Assembly: GCF_900176275.1 (NCBI RefSeq)
Contig: NZ_FWXD01000002.1
Coordinates: 195,985 to 259,984 of the forward strand
Source: Andreprevotia lacus DSM 23236
Lineage (GTDB): Bacteria > Pseudomonadota > Gammaproteobacteria > Burkholderiales > Chitinibacteraceae
Direction of reading: 5' to 3'
DNA length: 64,000 nucleotides
In this document: positions 44,234-54,500 of the stretch, piece after piece
Position numbering within the stretch: the first letter of the stretch is position 1
How the letters are laid out: each line of letters starts with the position of its first letter
Program-made: the position numbers and the translations under genes
The notes under the pieces: model-generated
What the model was told of the DNA's origin: nothing
The model's input: only the letters and a program-made list of their open reading frames with translations
Databases searched by the model: none

Positions 44234-45152
44234 CGTTCTTCGTCCCGGCCTCGGCAATCAGTGCCTCGACCTCTGCCCAGCCGGGCGCGTAGGCGCCATT
44301 ATGCCGGCATGCTGCTGCCGCAGTCGCGGCGGCGAAGTCCAGATGTGCCGATAAAGCCGCACCCGGCCGTGTCAGCAGGCTGGCCATCCAGCCGCCCATG
44401 CTGGCGTCACCGGCGCCCACGGTGTCTTTGACCTCGACCGCATACACGCCGCGCTCGACCGTGGCTGTCGGCGTCAGCAGGCTCATGCCGGCCGCGCCGC
44501 GCGTGAACAGGATGCTGGCCTGCGGAGCCCAGCTGCGCAGCATGGCCAGCGCGTCGCCTTCGCTCACGCCGGGGAAGAGGTGGGCGATGTCCTCGTCGGA
44601 GATCTTGATGTAGTCAGCCAGCGTCACCATGCGCTGCAGGATGGGGCGATAGCCGCTGTCCATCAGCGCGCGGTAGTTGGGGTCGAAGCAGATGCGCTTG
44701 CCGGCCGCCTTCACTGCGGCGGCGGTATCCAGCAGGCGTGCCGCCAGCGGCTGGCGGTACAGGCTGATCGAGCCGAAGTGCACGATCTGCGCATCATCCA
44801 GCCAGCCGGCGGGCAGGCGCTCGGGGTTGAAATGCAGGTCGGCGCTGTCATCACCGATAAAGAAATACTGCGGCGGGTGTTTGGAGGTGACCATGGCCAG
44901 GAAGGGTGCACGCGCATGGCGCTGCAGGTAGCGCAGGTCCAGCCCGGCCTCGGCCGACAGGGTGGCGATCTCGTCGCCAAAGGTATCCATGCTGACCGCG
45001 CCGGCAAAGCCGGTGGCAATACCCAGCCGCGCACCCACGCGCGCCACGTTCCAGCACGAGCCACCGGCCACCGCGCGCCAGTGCGGGCCGTCCTCGCGGA
45101 TGAAGTCGGTCAGGGCTTCGCCAAACACGACGAAACGGGCGTTGTTGCTCAT
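44226..45152 (-). CDS. PfkB-family sugar kinase, fructokinase-like
   Basis: This 308-aa kinase begins FVVFGEALTDFI and has the PfkB signature motifs AVAGGSCWNVARVGARLG and VKDTVGAGDASMGGWMASLL (catalytic Asp of GAGD). Its form is closest to bacterial fructokinases. The ATG at 45152 overlaps the stop of the preceding kinase by 4 bp. It phosphorylates a ketose or related sugar taken up by the operon's transporter; the exact sugar is not determined. Confidence 0.88.
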   Translation of the reverse strand: MSNNARFVVFGEALTDFIREDGPHWRAVAGGSCWNVARVGARLGIATGFAGAVSMDTFGDEIATLSAEAGLDLRYLQRHARAPFLAMVTSKHPPQYFFIGDDSADLHFNPERLPAGWLDDAQIVHFGSISLYRQPLAARLLDTAAAVKAAGKRICFDPNYRALMDSGYRPILQRMVTLADYIKISDEDIAHLFPGVSEGDALAMLRSWAPQASILFTRGAAGMSLLTPTATVERGVYAVEVKDTVGAGDASMGGWMASLLTRPGAALSAHLDFAAATAAAACRHNGAYAPGWAEVEALIAEAGTKNDG

Positions 45153-46138
45153 ACGGACTCCTGCCCGGCCTTGGCGGCAACGGGGATGATGGTTGCGGCC
45201 AGTGCTTCGGCCTCGTTGCGCCGGGCAAAGCCCTTGCCGCCGCCGAACACGGTGGTGGATAGTCCCCCGCAGGCGCTGGCCAGCCGCCCGGCCTCGGCCA
45301 GCGGCAGTTCGTCCAGCAGCGCGGCCAGCAGGCCGGCGGCAAAGGCATCGCCAGCGCCGGTGGTATCCACGGTGGCCACCTTGGCGGGCGGCAGATGATA
45401 CCGCAAGCCCGCCGCATCGCCGATCCACGCGCCGTGCGCACCATCGGTGACGGCGACGACCTTGCGCACACCCAGCGCAAACAACTGGTCGATCTGTTCA
45501 TGCGGGTCGGTCGCGCCGACGATGTGTTCGGCTTCGTCACGACTGGGGGTATATACGTCTATCCACGGTAGCAGCGGCGAAATCACCCGGCGCCAGCGCG
45601 CGTGTGCATCCCACACGCCATCCAGCGCGGTCAGATAGCCCAACGCGGTGGCTTCGCGCAGCAGCGCCACGGCCGGGCTGCCGTCACCGGCCTCCAGCGC
45701 CGGCAGCGCAAAATAGCCGGCCAGATGAAAAGCGCGTGCTCCGGCTGCACGGGCAGCAACGAGCGGGATGTCCGCGGCACTCAACAGCCCCTGCGCGCCG
45801 GTGGCCTGCAGGAAACTGCGCTCGGCATCGGGGGCAACCATCACCATGGTGGCGGCCGAATGGCTGCCCGGCTTGTGGCTCAGCCAGCGTGTATCCAGCC
45901 CTGCCTCCTCGGCCAGACCAACCACCACGCGGCCGAGCAGATCGTCACCCACCGCTGCGGCAATGGCGACGCGATAGCCCAGGCTGACCAGATGCGCGCC
46001 GGTATTGGCGGCCGAGCCTCCCAGGTGCGCGCCGACCCGTTCGACGTTGCCGAGTTTGCCGCGTGCCGGAAACTGGTTGACCGGATAGGCCAGCAGATCG
46101 GCCACCATGCAGCCGGCGGTCAGGATGTCGATGCGCAT
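45149..46138 (-). CDS. PfkB-family sugar kinase, ribokinase-like
   Basis: This 329-aa kinase starts DILTAGCMVADLL and shows GAHLGGSAANTGAHLVSLG and VDTTGAGDAFAAGLLAALL, the two PfkB signatures. It is more RbsK/adenosine-kinase-like than its neighbour and not a close duplicate of it. It overlaps the upstream FGGY kinase by 19 bp and the downstream kinase by 4 bp. Two PfkB kinases side by side suggest a pathway with two phosphorylation steps or two substrates. Confidence 0.88.
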   Translation of the reverse strand: MRIDILTAGCMVADLLAYPVNQFPARGKLGNVERVGAHLGGSAANTGAHLVSLGYRVAIAAAVGDDLLGRVVVGLAEEAGLDTRWLSHKPGSHSAATMVMVAPDAERSFLQATGAQGLLSAADIPLVAARAAGARAFHLAGYFALPALEAGDGSPAVALLREATALGYLTALDGVWDAHARWRRVISPLLPWIDVYTPSRDEAEHIVGATDPHEQIDQLFALGVRKVVAVTDGAHGAWIGDAAGLRYHLPPAKVATVDTTGAGDAFAAGLLAALLDELPLAEAGRLASACGGLSTTVFGGGKGFARRNEAEALAATIIPVAAKAGQESV

Positions 46139-47577
46139 GCGGCAGCCCCGTCGAACCAGCCTTCCAGCCGGCGATACAAATCCAGAAATCGTTGATAGCG
46201 GGCATCATTGCTGCCCTGCGGTTCACCCAGCGGGGTGATGGCCGGGGCCAGCCGGCGCACATCGGCCAGGTGCAATGCCCCGGCGGCCATGCCGCCCAGC
46301 AGTGCTGCGCCGCGTGCCGATGCATTGGGGCAGGCCACAGCATCCATGGGCAGGCCCAGCGTGTCGATCAGCAGCCGCTGCCATTGCGGGTGCACCGAGC
46401 CACCGCCGGCAAGGCGCAGCCGTGTCGGTGCGATGCCGTTGTTGCGCAGTGCATCCAGCCCGGCGCGGATGGCACAGGCCACGCCTTCCAGCGCTGCACG
46501 CATCAGGGTGCCGGCGTCATCGTTGGCGCGTGCGCCCACCCAGGCGGCTTGCGCAGCCGGGTTCATCCACGGCGAACGTTCGCCCGCCAGATAGGGCAGG
46601 AAGACGACCTGGCTGGCGGCCGCTTGCGGTGCGAATGCATGCTGGTAAACCTCGTCCCAGCTCAGGCCGAGTTGCTTGCGCGCCCATTCCAGCGCCACGC
46701 CACCGTTGAGCATGGCCGCCATGGCATACCAGCCCGGCAGCCCGTCGTTTTGTACCGCGCAATAGCTGTTGGTATTGCGCGCATACGCTGCTGGCGCGTT
46801 GCGCATCACGATCAGTTGCGCGCCGCTGCCGGTGGTGAGTTGTGCTGCGCCATCGTCATACAGCCCGCTGCCAAAGGCGGCGGCTGGCGTATCGCCCGCG
46901 CCGATGGCCACAGGTATGCCGACCGGCAGGCCCAGCTCGCGCGCCATGGCACTACTCAGCTCGCCTGCAGATTCGGCCGAGCCGTGCAGTGGTGCGAACA
47001 AGCGCTCGGGCAGGCCCAGGCGGTTGATCAGCGCGAGATCCCACTGGCCGTTGCGGTCGGCCAGCAGGGTGCCGCTGGCGTCGCTCGGGTCGGCGGCGGC
47101 TTCGCCGGTCAGCTTGAGGCGCAGCCAGTCCTTGGGTTGCAGCGCCCAGCGTGCGGCAGCCAGCACATCCGGCATGCCCTGCGCGAACCACGCCAGGATC
47201 GGCCCGGCCATGCCGGGGGCCAGTGCGTTGCCGTTGCGCTCGGCACTGCCGGCAGGAAACGCCGGCAGGATGTCGGTGGCGCGCTGGTCCAGCCACAGCA
47301 CGGCCGGGTTGCGGGTGATGCCCTTGCCATCGCACAGCACCACGCCGTGCATCTGGCCGGACAGCCCTATGCCCTGCACGGCGCTGCGCAGCTCGGCCGG
47401 CAGGCTGCGGATTGCATCGCGTACCACGCGCCACCAGTGCGCCGGGTCGGTCTCATGCCAGCCGGCGCGCGGGCTGGTGACGGCGTAGCTGCCGCCGGCT
47501 TCGGCCAGTGTGTGGCCGTCGGCAGACAACAGCAATACCTTGGCCGACCCTGTGCCTATGTCTATGCCCAGAAACAC
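46120..47577 (-). CDS. xylB: FGGY-family carbohydrate kinase, xylulokinase-like
   Basis: This 485-aa protein resembles xylulokinase: N-terminal FLGIDIGTGSAKVLL, GLSGQMHGVVL, GAGDTPAAAFGSGL, FLPYLAGERSPWMNP and GGGSVHPQWQRLL. SGQMHG is characteristic of XylB. No xylose isomerase or polyol dehydrogenase is in the operon, so the ketose must be made elsewhere or imported directly. It starts 10 bp after the permease gene. Confidence 0.86.
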   Translation of the reverse strand: MFLGIDIGTGSAKVLLLSADGHTLAEAGGSYAVTSPRAGWHETDPAHWWRVVRDAIRSLPAELRSAVQGIGLSGQMHGVVLCDGKGITRNPAVLWLDQRATDILPAFPAGSAERNGNALAPGMAGPILAWFAQGMPDVLAAARWALQPKDWLRLKLTGEAAADPSDASGTLLADRNGQWDLALINRLGLPERLFAPLHGSAESAGELSSAMARELGLPVGIPVAIGAGDTPAAAFGSGLYDDGAAQLTTGSGAQLIVMRNAPAAYARNTNSYCAVQNDGLPGWYAMAAMLNGGVALEWARKQLGLSWDEVYQHAFAPQAAASQVVFLPYLAGERSPWMNPAAQAAWVGARANDDAGTLMRAALEGVACAIRAGLDALRNNGIAPTRLRLAGGGSVHPQWQRLLIDTLGLPMDAVACPNASARGAALLGGMAAGALHLADVRRLAPAITPLGEPQGSNDARYQRFLDLYRRLEGWFDGAAACASTS

Positions 47578-47586
47578 GGTGTTTCC

Positions 47587-48612
47587 TCAGTTGAGTGCGG
47601 CTTGCTTCTGGCGCCACTTGTCGAGGATCACCGCCAGCACGATCACTGCGCCCTTGGCCACGTATTGCCAGAACGACGATAGGCCGAGAATGGTCAGGCC
47701 GTTGTTCATCACGCCGATGATGAGCGCGCCGATCACAGTGCCCCAGATGGTGCCGACCCCGCCCATCAGGCTGGTGCCGCCCAGCACCACGGCAGCAATC
47801 GCATCCAGCTCGTAGCCCACGCCCCAGTTGCCGTTGGCGCCGTACAGCCGGCTGGACGACATGGCGCCCGCCAAGCCGGAGAAGAAGCCGCTGATCGAGT
47901 ACACGAACAACAGCACGAAGCTCACCTTGATGCCGGTCAGCCTTGCCGCTTGCGGGTTACCGCCCACGGCATAGATATGCAGGCCGAGCACGGTCTTTTT
48001 CAGGATGAACCACGACAACAGCACCACGCCGGCGGCAATCCAGATCAGCCATGGCAGGCCGAGGAAATCGCCGTTGCCTATCCATTCAAAGCTGGGAATC
48101 TGCTGGTTCAGCACCGTGGTGCCGTCGGCAAACAGATAGGCCGCGCCGCGCAGTGCCGTCATCGTGCCCAAGGTCACCACGAAGGGGTTGATGCTGAGGA
48201 AGGACACCATGCTGCCGTTCAGCATGCCCATCACCAGTCCGGCAATCAGGAAGGTCGGGATCGCCAGCGCCGGCGCATGGCCGGGCAGCGAGACCAGCAT
48301 GCCCAGCACGGCCGATACGGCCAGCATGGAGCCGACCGACAGGTCGATGCCGGCAGTGAGGATGACGAAGGTCATGCCGCAGGCCAGCACCAGGTTGATG
48401 GCCACCTGGCGCAGGATGTTCATGGTGTTGTCGGCCGTCATGAAGTTGGACGTGCCGTCGGCGCTGAAATACACCGTCAGGCCGTAGAAGACCAGATACA
48501 GCACGATCAGCACCGGCAGCATGCCGAGCCGGTTGAACAGGTGGCCGACGAGGTTGCCGTGGCGCTTGGCGCCTGCCGCCTGTGCGGTGTCGGAAATGGC
48601 GTGGGTGGACAT
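47587..48612 (-). CDS. ribose-type sugar ABC transporter permease (RbsC-like)
   Basis: This 341-aa inner-membrane protein has about nine hydrophobic helices and the BPD_transp_2 signatures (FVILTAGIDLSVGSMLAVSA, GGNPQAARLTGIKV, VVLGGTSLMGGVGTIWGTVIGALIIGVMNNGL). It pairs with the ATPase at 48623. The ATG at 48612 has AGGAG upstream, so the gene begins 11 bp past the ATPase stop. Confidence 0.94.
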   Translation of the reverse strand: MSTHAISDTAQAAGAKRHGNLVGHLFNRLGMLPVLIVLYLVFYGLTVYFSADGTSNFMTADNTMNILRQVAINLVLACGMTFVILTAGIDLSVGSMLAVSAVLGMLVSLPGHAPALAIPTFLIAGLVMGMLNGSMVSFLSINPFVVTLGTMTALRGAAYLFADGTTVLNQQIPSFEWIGNGDFLGLPWLIWIAAGVVLLSWFILKKTVLGLHIYAVGGNPQAARLTGIKVSFVLLFVYSISGFFSGLAGAMSSSRLYGANGNWGVGYELDAIAAVVLGGTSLMGGVGTIWGTVIGALIIGVMNNGLTILGLSSFWQYVAKGAVIVLAVILDKWRQKQAALN

Positions 48613-48622
48613 GGTTGTGCTC

Positions 48623-50158
48623 CTAGGCGGCCTGCAGCGCGACGGGCGCATTGGCAGCGGGTTCGCCGGCATGGGTGGCCAGCGTCATGATGTTTTCCTG
48701 GGTAACGGCGTCGCCGCTGACTTCGCCTGTGATCTGGCCTTCACGCATCACCACCACGCGGTCGCAGATGCCGATCACTTCGGGCAGCTCGCTGGAGATC
48801 ACCACTACGGCCACGCCCTGCAGCGACAGTTCGTGGATGATGCGGTAAATCTCGCTCTTGGCGCCGACATCCACGCCGCGCGTGGGCTCGTCGAGAATGA
48901 GCACGCGCGGTTTGATTTCCAGCCAGCGCGCCAGCAGCACTTTCTGCTGGTTGCCGCCCGACAGTCCGCCGACGATGCCGGCCGGGCCGGGCACCTTGAT
49001 GTTGAGGCGGGCAATGGCATCCTGGGTGAGCTTTTCCAGCGCCTTGTGGTTGATGATGCCGGCACGGGCGTGCTGGCTCACCACGTTCAAGGTGGTGTTG
49101 GTCAGCGCAGACAGCTGCAGGAACAGGCCTTGGCCCTTGCGGTCTTCCGGCAGATAGCCGATGCCCAGCTTGATGGCCGACAGCGGGTCGGGTGTTTGTA
49201 CCGGCTGGCCGTCGATGCGGATTTCGCCGCTGTGCTTGCGGTCTGCACCGAAAATCAGCCGCGCCAGCTCGGTACGGCCGGCGCCGACCAGCCCGGCCAG
49301 CCCGACGACTTCGCCCGCGCGCACGCTGAACGAGGCCGGTTTGACCTTGGCGCCACTGAGGTTTTCCACTTCCAGCATCATGCGGCCCGGCACGCGACCG
49401 GCCTTGTGCTGGTAAAAGTCGCCCAGCGGGCGGCCCACCATCATTTGCACGATGCGGGTGGGGTCGAGTTCGTCGCGGGTCATTTCGCCCACATAACCGC
49501 CGTCGCGCAGCACGGTCACCCGGTCGGCCAGTGCGTGCACTTCGGCCATGCGGTGGCTGATGTAGATGACGGCAATGCCTTCGTCACGCAGTTTGCGCAC
49601 CACGCGGAACAGGTGCTCGGTCTCGCGGTCGGACAGCGCGGCGGTCGGCTCGTCCATGATCAGCACGCGGCCCTTGTGCACCAGCGCGCGGGCGATTTCC
49701 ACCTGCTGTTGCTCGGCGATCGACAGTTTGCCGGCGTGGGTGTCGGCATTGAACGGCGCACCCAGCATTTTCAGCACGTCGTTGGTCCACATGCGCATGC
49801 TGGCGTGGTCAACGAGGCCGAAGCGGCCACGCGGCTCGCTGCCCATAAAGACGTTCTCGGCCACCGTGAGGTTGGTCGAGACACTCAATTCCTGATAAAT
49901 CAGATTGATGCCGGCGCGGCGGCCGTCACTCGGCCCCTTGATGGCAATCGGCTTGCCATCGAGCAAAATCTGCCCCGAATCGGGTTGATAGACGCCGGAG
50001 AGGATTTTCATCAGCGTCGATTTGCCTGCGCCGTTCTCGCCCATCAGCGCGTGGATTTCACCCGCGCGTATGGTCAGGCGCATGTCCGACAGCGCGCGGG
50101 TGGCCCCGAAACGCTTGTTGATGCCGGACATTTCCAGAATGACTTCGTTGGTCATCAT
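48623..50158 (-). CDS. ribose-type sugar ABC transporter ATPase (RbsA-like, two NBDs)
   Basis: This 511-aa protein is a duplicated ABC ATPase. The first half has Walker [10 protein letters not shown] and [11 protein letters not shown]. The second has a degenerate Walker A (GLVGAGRTE), the signature [15 protein letters not shown] and [12 protein letters not shown], as in RbsA/XylG. The start is at tandem ATGs 50158/50155 preceded by GAAGGAAG. It energises the importer formed with the permease and binding protein. Confidence 0.95.
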   Translation of the reverse strand: MMTNEVILEMSGINKRFGATRALSDMRLTIRAGEIHALMGENGAGKSTLMKILSGVYQPDSGQILLDGKPIAIKGPSDGRRAGINLIYQELSVSTNLTVAENVFMGSEPRGRFGLVDHASMRMWTNDVLKMLGAPFNADTHAGKLSIAEQQQVEIARALVHKGRVLIMDEPTAALSDRETEHLFRVVRKLRDEGIAVIYISHRMAEVHALADRVTVLRDGGYVGEMTRDELDPTRIVQMMVGRPLGDFYQHKAGRVPGRMMLEVENLSGAKVKPASFSVRAGEVVGLAGLVGAGRTELARLIFGADRKHSGEIRIDGQPVQTPDPLSAIKLGIGYLPEDRKGQGLFLQLSALTNTTLNVVSQHARAGIINHKALEKLTQDAIARLNIKVPGPAGIVGGLSGGNQQKVLLARWLEIKPRVLILDEPTRGVDVGAKSEIYRIIHELSLQGVAVVVISSELPEVIGICDRVVVMREGQITGEVSGDAVTQENIMTLATHAGEPAANAPVALQAA

Positions 50159-50257
50159 GTGCTTCCTTCTCGCTGGCCGGCAATGTGGCATTGCCGGCCC
50201 GGTCGGGGGCGGCAGGCGCTGCGTGGCCGCGCCGCCGCCATCCCTGCTCAGTTCGGG

Positions 50258-51199
50258 TCAGTTCTTCACCCAGCCCTGATAGCTGCCGACGTTTTCCTTG
50301 GTGACCGGCGGCGTGGGCAACATGATCACCGGGGTGGCCGGCTTCTTGCCGTTCATGATGCCGTAGCCGATCTTCACGGCCTCAATGGACATCTTGTACG
50401 GGTTTTGCGCGGTGGTGACGGCGAACAGGCTGTTCTTGTCCTTCAGTGCGACTTCGGCATCCGGTGCGCCATCGACCGAGGCAATCACCTTCACGTCGGT
50501 ACGCTTGGCCTGCTTGACGGCCAGCTCGGCACCGATGGCCGACGGATCGTTGATGGCAAAGATGGCGTCGATCTTCGGATTGGCGGTCAGCAGGTTGGAC
50601 ATCACTTCCATGCCGCCGTCGCGGCTGCCCTTGGCGTCCTGGTTGTCCGACAGCACCTTGATGCCCGGGGTCTTGGCGAACTCGGCCTTGCAGCCCTTTA
50701 CGCGATCAACCACGGCGGTGACCGGCGGGCCGTTGACGATGACCACATTGCCCTTGCCGCCCAGCTTCTTGCTGATGAACTTGCACGATTCGGTGCCGGC
50801 CATCACGTTGTCCGACATCACGGTGGCGTCTGCGCCTTCGGCGCCCACGTCAACCGCCATCACGACGATGCCGGCAGCCTTGGCCTTGGCCAGCACGGGG
50901 GCGATGCCCTTGGGGTCAACCGCATTGACCAGAATGATGTCGACTTTGTTGGCAATGAAGTTCTCGATCTGGCCGACTTGGGTATTGAGGTCGTACTTGC
51001 TCGATACCGTAGTGACCTTCACGTTCGGATTGATCTTCTTGGCCGATTCTTCCGCACCTTTGCCGATGGCCACGAAGAAGGGGTTGGCCAGATCGCCGAC
51101 CGAGACCCCGACGGCCTTGAGCGGTTTGTCGGCGGCGAGGGCGCCGCCACAGCTGATTGCAATCGCGGATGCCATCACGGCGTTAAGCATGTATTTCAT
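50258..51199 (-). CDS. ribose-type periplasmic sugar-binding protein (RbsB-like)
   Basis: This 313-aa protein has a signal peptide (to GGALA) and the Peripla_BP_4 fold (VGVSVGDLANPFFVAIGKGAE, VDIILVNAVDPKGIAPVL, AIFAINDPSAIGAELAVKQ, VASVDGAPDAEVALKD-like segment). It is the first gene of the operon. AGGAG lies 9 bp upstream. Two to three TTCG-core sites for a DeoR regulator precede it. The sugar is unknown; the downstream kinases point to a ketose or pentulose. Confidence 0.93.
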   Translation of the reverse strand: MKYMLNAVMASAIAISCGGALAADKPLKAVGVSVGDLANPFFVAIGKGAEESAKKINPNVKVTTVSSKYDLNTQVGQIENFIANKVDIILVNAVDPKGIAPVLAKAKAAGIVVMAVDVGAEGADATVMSDNVMAGTESCKFISKKLGGKGNVVIVNGPPVTAVVDRVKGCKAEFAKTPGIKVLSDNQDAKGSRDGGMEVMSNLLTANPKIDAIFAINDPSAIGAELAVKQAKRTDVKVIASVDGAPDAEVALKDKNSLFAVTTAQNPYKMSIEAVKIGYGIMNGKKPATPVIMLPTPPVTKENVGSYQGWVKN

Positions 51200-51255
51200 G
51201 TTTCGACTCCTGGTTGTGCTGCAGATAGGCTGCGGCCGGGCCGCGTGGTGCAGCT

Positions 51256-51273
51256 AAATCGTTGTTCGATTTG
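51256..51273. promoter_or_regulatory. candidate DeoR operator 1
   Basis: AAATCG-TTGTT-CGATTT is an inverted repeat containing GTTCGATTTG (51264-51273). It lies 57 bp upstream of the binding-protein start. The same decamer recurs at 51443. Confidence 0.55.
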
Positions 51274-51429
51274 GTTTGCTTTTCCGGCACTTGTGGATCG
51301 ATTTTGTGAGTTATGCACCGGTATGCGCGTAGTAAAGCGGGAATTTCACCAAAATGCAACATGATTCGCACATTTTACGCATTGTTTTTGTGCATGGTCC
51401 GACGAGTGGATGGCGTTTTTGTGATGTTA

Positions 51430-51452
51430 AATGTTCGTTTTGGTTCGATTTG
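51430..51452. promoter_or_regulatory. candidate DeoR operator 2, tandem decamers
   Basis: GTTCGTTTTGGTTCGATTTG (51433-51452) is two tandem copies of a decamer. The first sits in AATGTTCGTT, which fits the GlpR/DeoR-type half-site WATKYTCGWW. Confidence 0.55.
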
Positions 51453-51524
51453 CCGCGGGGCCGGAAATGACAGCCCGTTTGCCTGAAGGCATGGTGATGC
51501 GGGCAAAAGGCAGCGGAGCGCGCA

Positions 51525-51548
51525 TAAAAAACCCGGCAAAGCCGGGTT
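51525..51548 (-). terminator. intrinsic terminator of the GGDEF-EAL gene
   Basis: On the minus strand AACCCGGC, loop TTT and GCCGGGTT run into TTTTTT, 42 bp past the stop. The stem is the same as in the terminator at 18937. Confidence 0.9.
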
Positions 51549-51589
51549 CCTGGGATTGCCGCTTTGCGGGCAAGGGCTGCGGGGAGGGC

Positions 51590-54500
51590 TTAACCGGAGA
51601 TGGGGGCGACTGATGAGGACAGCAGCATGCCTTCGGGGTTGCCGAGCAGCTTGCGGAATTCGCTGGCGTTGAGCGGGCGGCTGAACAGATAGCCCTGGAT
51701 GGAGTCGGTCTGCGCGCGGCGCAGGAATTCAAGTTGCAGCGGTGTTTCCACGCCTTCGGCCAATACCGACATGCCCAGCGTCTTGCCCAGACCAATGATG
51801 GCCAGCACGATGGCAGCATCGTTGGCGTCCGACGCCAGGTCGCGCACGAAGCTCTGATCCACCTTGAGCTTGTCGAAGGCAAAGCGCTTCAGATAGGACA
51901 GGCTGGAATAGCCGGTACCGAAGTCGTCGATGGAGAGCTTGACGCCCAGCCGCTTGATGCCGTGCAGCATGGCCATCACGTGTTCGACTTCCTGCATTAC
52001 CACCGATTCGGTGACTTCGATTTCCAGGTATTGCGGCGCCAGCCCGGCACTGCTCATTGCGTCCGATACGATGTCCAGCAGGTTGGACTGGTGCAGTTGC
52101 AACGGTGACAGGTTGACCGCAATGGTGATGGGCGGCAAGCCGGCAGCCTGCCATGCCGCGGCATGGCGGCAGGCTTCCTGCAGTACCCAGTTGCCTATGG
52201 GTACGATCATGCGGCTTTCTTCGGCTACCGGAATGAACTTGGCCGGCGAGATCAGCCCTTGTTCCGGGTGATTCCAGCGGATCAGCGCTTCGGCACCGAT
52301 CACGCGGTTGTCCTTGAGGCTGACCTGCGGCTGGTAATACAACTCGAATTCGCCATTGGTCAGCGCGTGGCGCATGCTGGTTTCCAGCTCCAGCCGCTCG
52401 GACGCGCGCACATTCATGTCGGCGGTGAAATACTGGAAGTTGTTGCGGCCGCTTGATTTGGCCTGATACATCGCTACGTCGGCATTGCGGATCAGCGTGT
52501 CGGGGTCGTTGCCGTCATCGGGATAAACGCTGATGCCGATCGAGGTGGTGGTAGCAAAGCCGCCGGCTTCCAGCTCGAAGGGCTCGGCAAAGGTCTGCAG
52601 CAGGTGCTCGGCGGTATCGCCGGCCTGCATGGCGTCCTTCAGTTCTGTCAGCACCAGCACGAACTCGTCGCCACCCAGCCGTGCCAGGATGTCGGAGCGG
52701 CGCACGATCTTGCGCAGTCGTTCGGCCACCTGGTTGAGCACCTGGTCGCCGGCTGCGTGGCCCAGCGAGTCGTTGATGGTCTTGAAACGGTCAAGGTCGA
52801 GGAACAATACTGCCAGCTTGCGGCCGAAGCGCTCCGACGAGGCGACTGCCAGCCGCAGCTCGTCGCGCAGCAGGTTGCGGTTGGCCAGCCCTGTTACGCT
52901 GTCGAAGTTGGCCAGCTCGGTAATGCGCTCCTGTGCTTCCTTGCGCTCGGTGATGTCGGTCATGGTGCCGATCAGCCGGGTGGGGCGGTTGCGGCTGTCG
53001 AATTCGACAAAACGCCCCTGCGACTGGAACCAGCGGTGGCCGCCTGATTTCACCTTGCGGCGGAATTCGATGCTGAACTGCTGCGAGGCGCCGGTGTAGT
53101 AGTCGCGGAAGGCGCCGATCACCATGTCGCGGTCGGCCACGTGCAGCTGTTCCTTCCACTTGTCGAAGGTTTCGATCAGCTCGCCCGGCTCGAAGCCCAG
53201 CAGCCGGTCGTATTCCGGGCTGGTGACGGCATTGCGCCGGTTGTCGAGCGGCATGTCGAACAGGCCGGTGCTGGACGCTTCCAGCGCCAGCCGCAGTTGC
53301 TGCTCGCTTTTGATGATGGCCTCTTCGGCCAGCCTGCGCTCCGAGATGTCGCGCACCACCGCGCAGTTGTATTCCTGTCCCTTGAAGACGATGTGGTTGG
53401 AATACACCTCGGTGGGGAATTCCTCGCCGGCACGTGTGCGCAGCGTGATCTCGTCGAACAGGTGCTTTTGCGCGCGCAGTTTGTCCCAGAAGCGCGGCCA
53501 GGCGTCGCTGCGGAAGGTGGGATTGATGTCGCGGAAGCGCATGGTCAGCAACTCGCCCTCGGCGTAGCCTAGGCGGTTGCAGGCGGTGGCATTCACATAG
53601 CGGATCTGCCCGTGCGGATTGAGCCAGATGGCCAGATCGGCACCGCGCTCCACCGCGACCTTGGTCAGATAGAGGTCGGCCTCCGTACGCTCCTGTCGCT
53701 TGATCTGGCGCAGCAGGTAAAACAGCAGCAGCGAGCCGGACAATACCGCCAGCGCGCTGATACCGCCATTGATCCAGCTTTCCTGCCGCCAGGGTTGCAG
53801 CACGGTTTCGCGGTCTATGCCCACCATGATGCCCAACGGGAGGCCTGATACGCGCCGCCAGCCATAGATGCGCGTGACATGATCGGTGGCGCTGGTTTCT
53901 GTAAATACGCCGCTGTCGCCCAGGCGAAAGGCGTTTTCAAAGAAGGTCTTGCTTGACAGGTCACGCCCGTTGTTTTGTTCATCAAAGGGGAAATGGGCCA
54001 GCGAAAGGCCATCATCACGGAAGATGTCCAGCACCACCGCGCGGTTCTGGCTCACATTTTGATAGATACGCTGGAAATAGGCGGGTTGCAGGCCGGCGAT
54101 CAGTGCGCCAACGAAGCGGCCCTGCTTGTCCGACAGCGCGGTGCTGACCGGTATGATGCTGAGCTTGCCGGTCGGGTCGGGCTGCTGCTCGGCAATATAG
54201 TAGGGCGAGGCCGGCTGCGAGCGCGCTACCTTGAAGTAATGCACTTGCGACAGATTGTGCTCTGGCGGCGGGTGCAGCAGGCTGGACGCCGCCAGCTGAC
54301 CGTCATCATAGGCGACTGCGTAGCTTACCAGCTGGGGTGTACGGCCGATCTGGCGCTGCAGATAGGCATGCAAGCAGGCGCCATCACGTGCAGCCAGGCA
54401 CAGGCGGAATACATCATCCTGCTGCACACTGAACAAGCCGTTGACGGTGCCGTCGAGCGTACGGCCCACATGTTCGTCCACCGTTTGCGCCAGCGTGAGC

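Larger units (their letters stand above)
51200..51589. other. promoter region of the sugar operon
   Basis: This 390-bp stretch holds DeoR-type motifs (51256-51273 and 51430-51452), A/T-rich DNA suited to a promoter, and the terminator of the downstream-facing GGDEF-EAL gene (51525-51548). I see no gene. Confidence 0.5.

Noticed and set aside
48521-51364. 947-codon plus-strand frame across the rbsA/rbsB-like genes
   Set aside because: It is antisense to two certain transporter genes and shows no domain.
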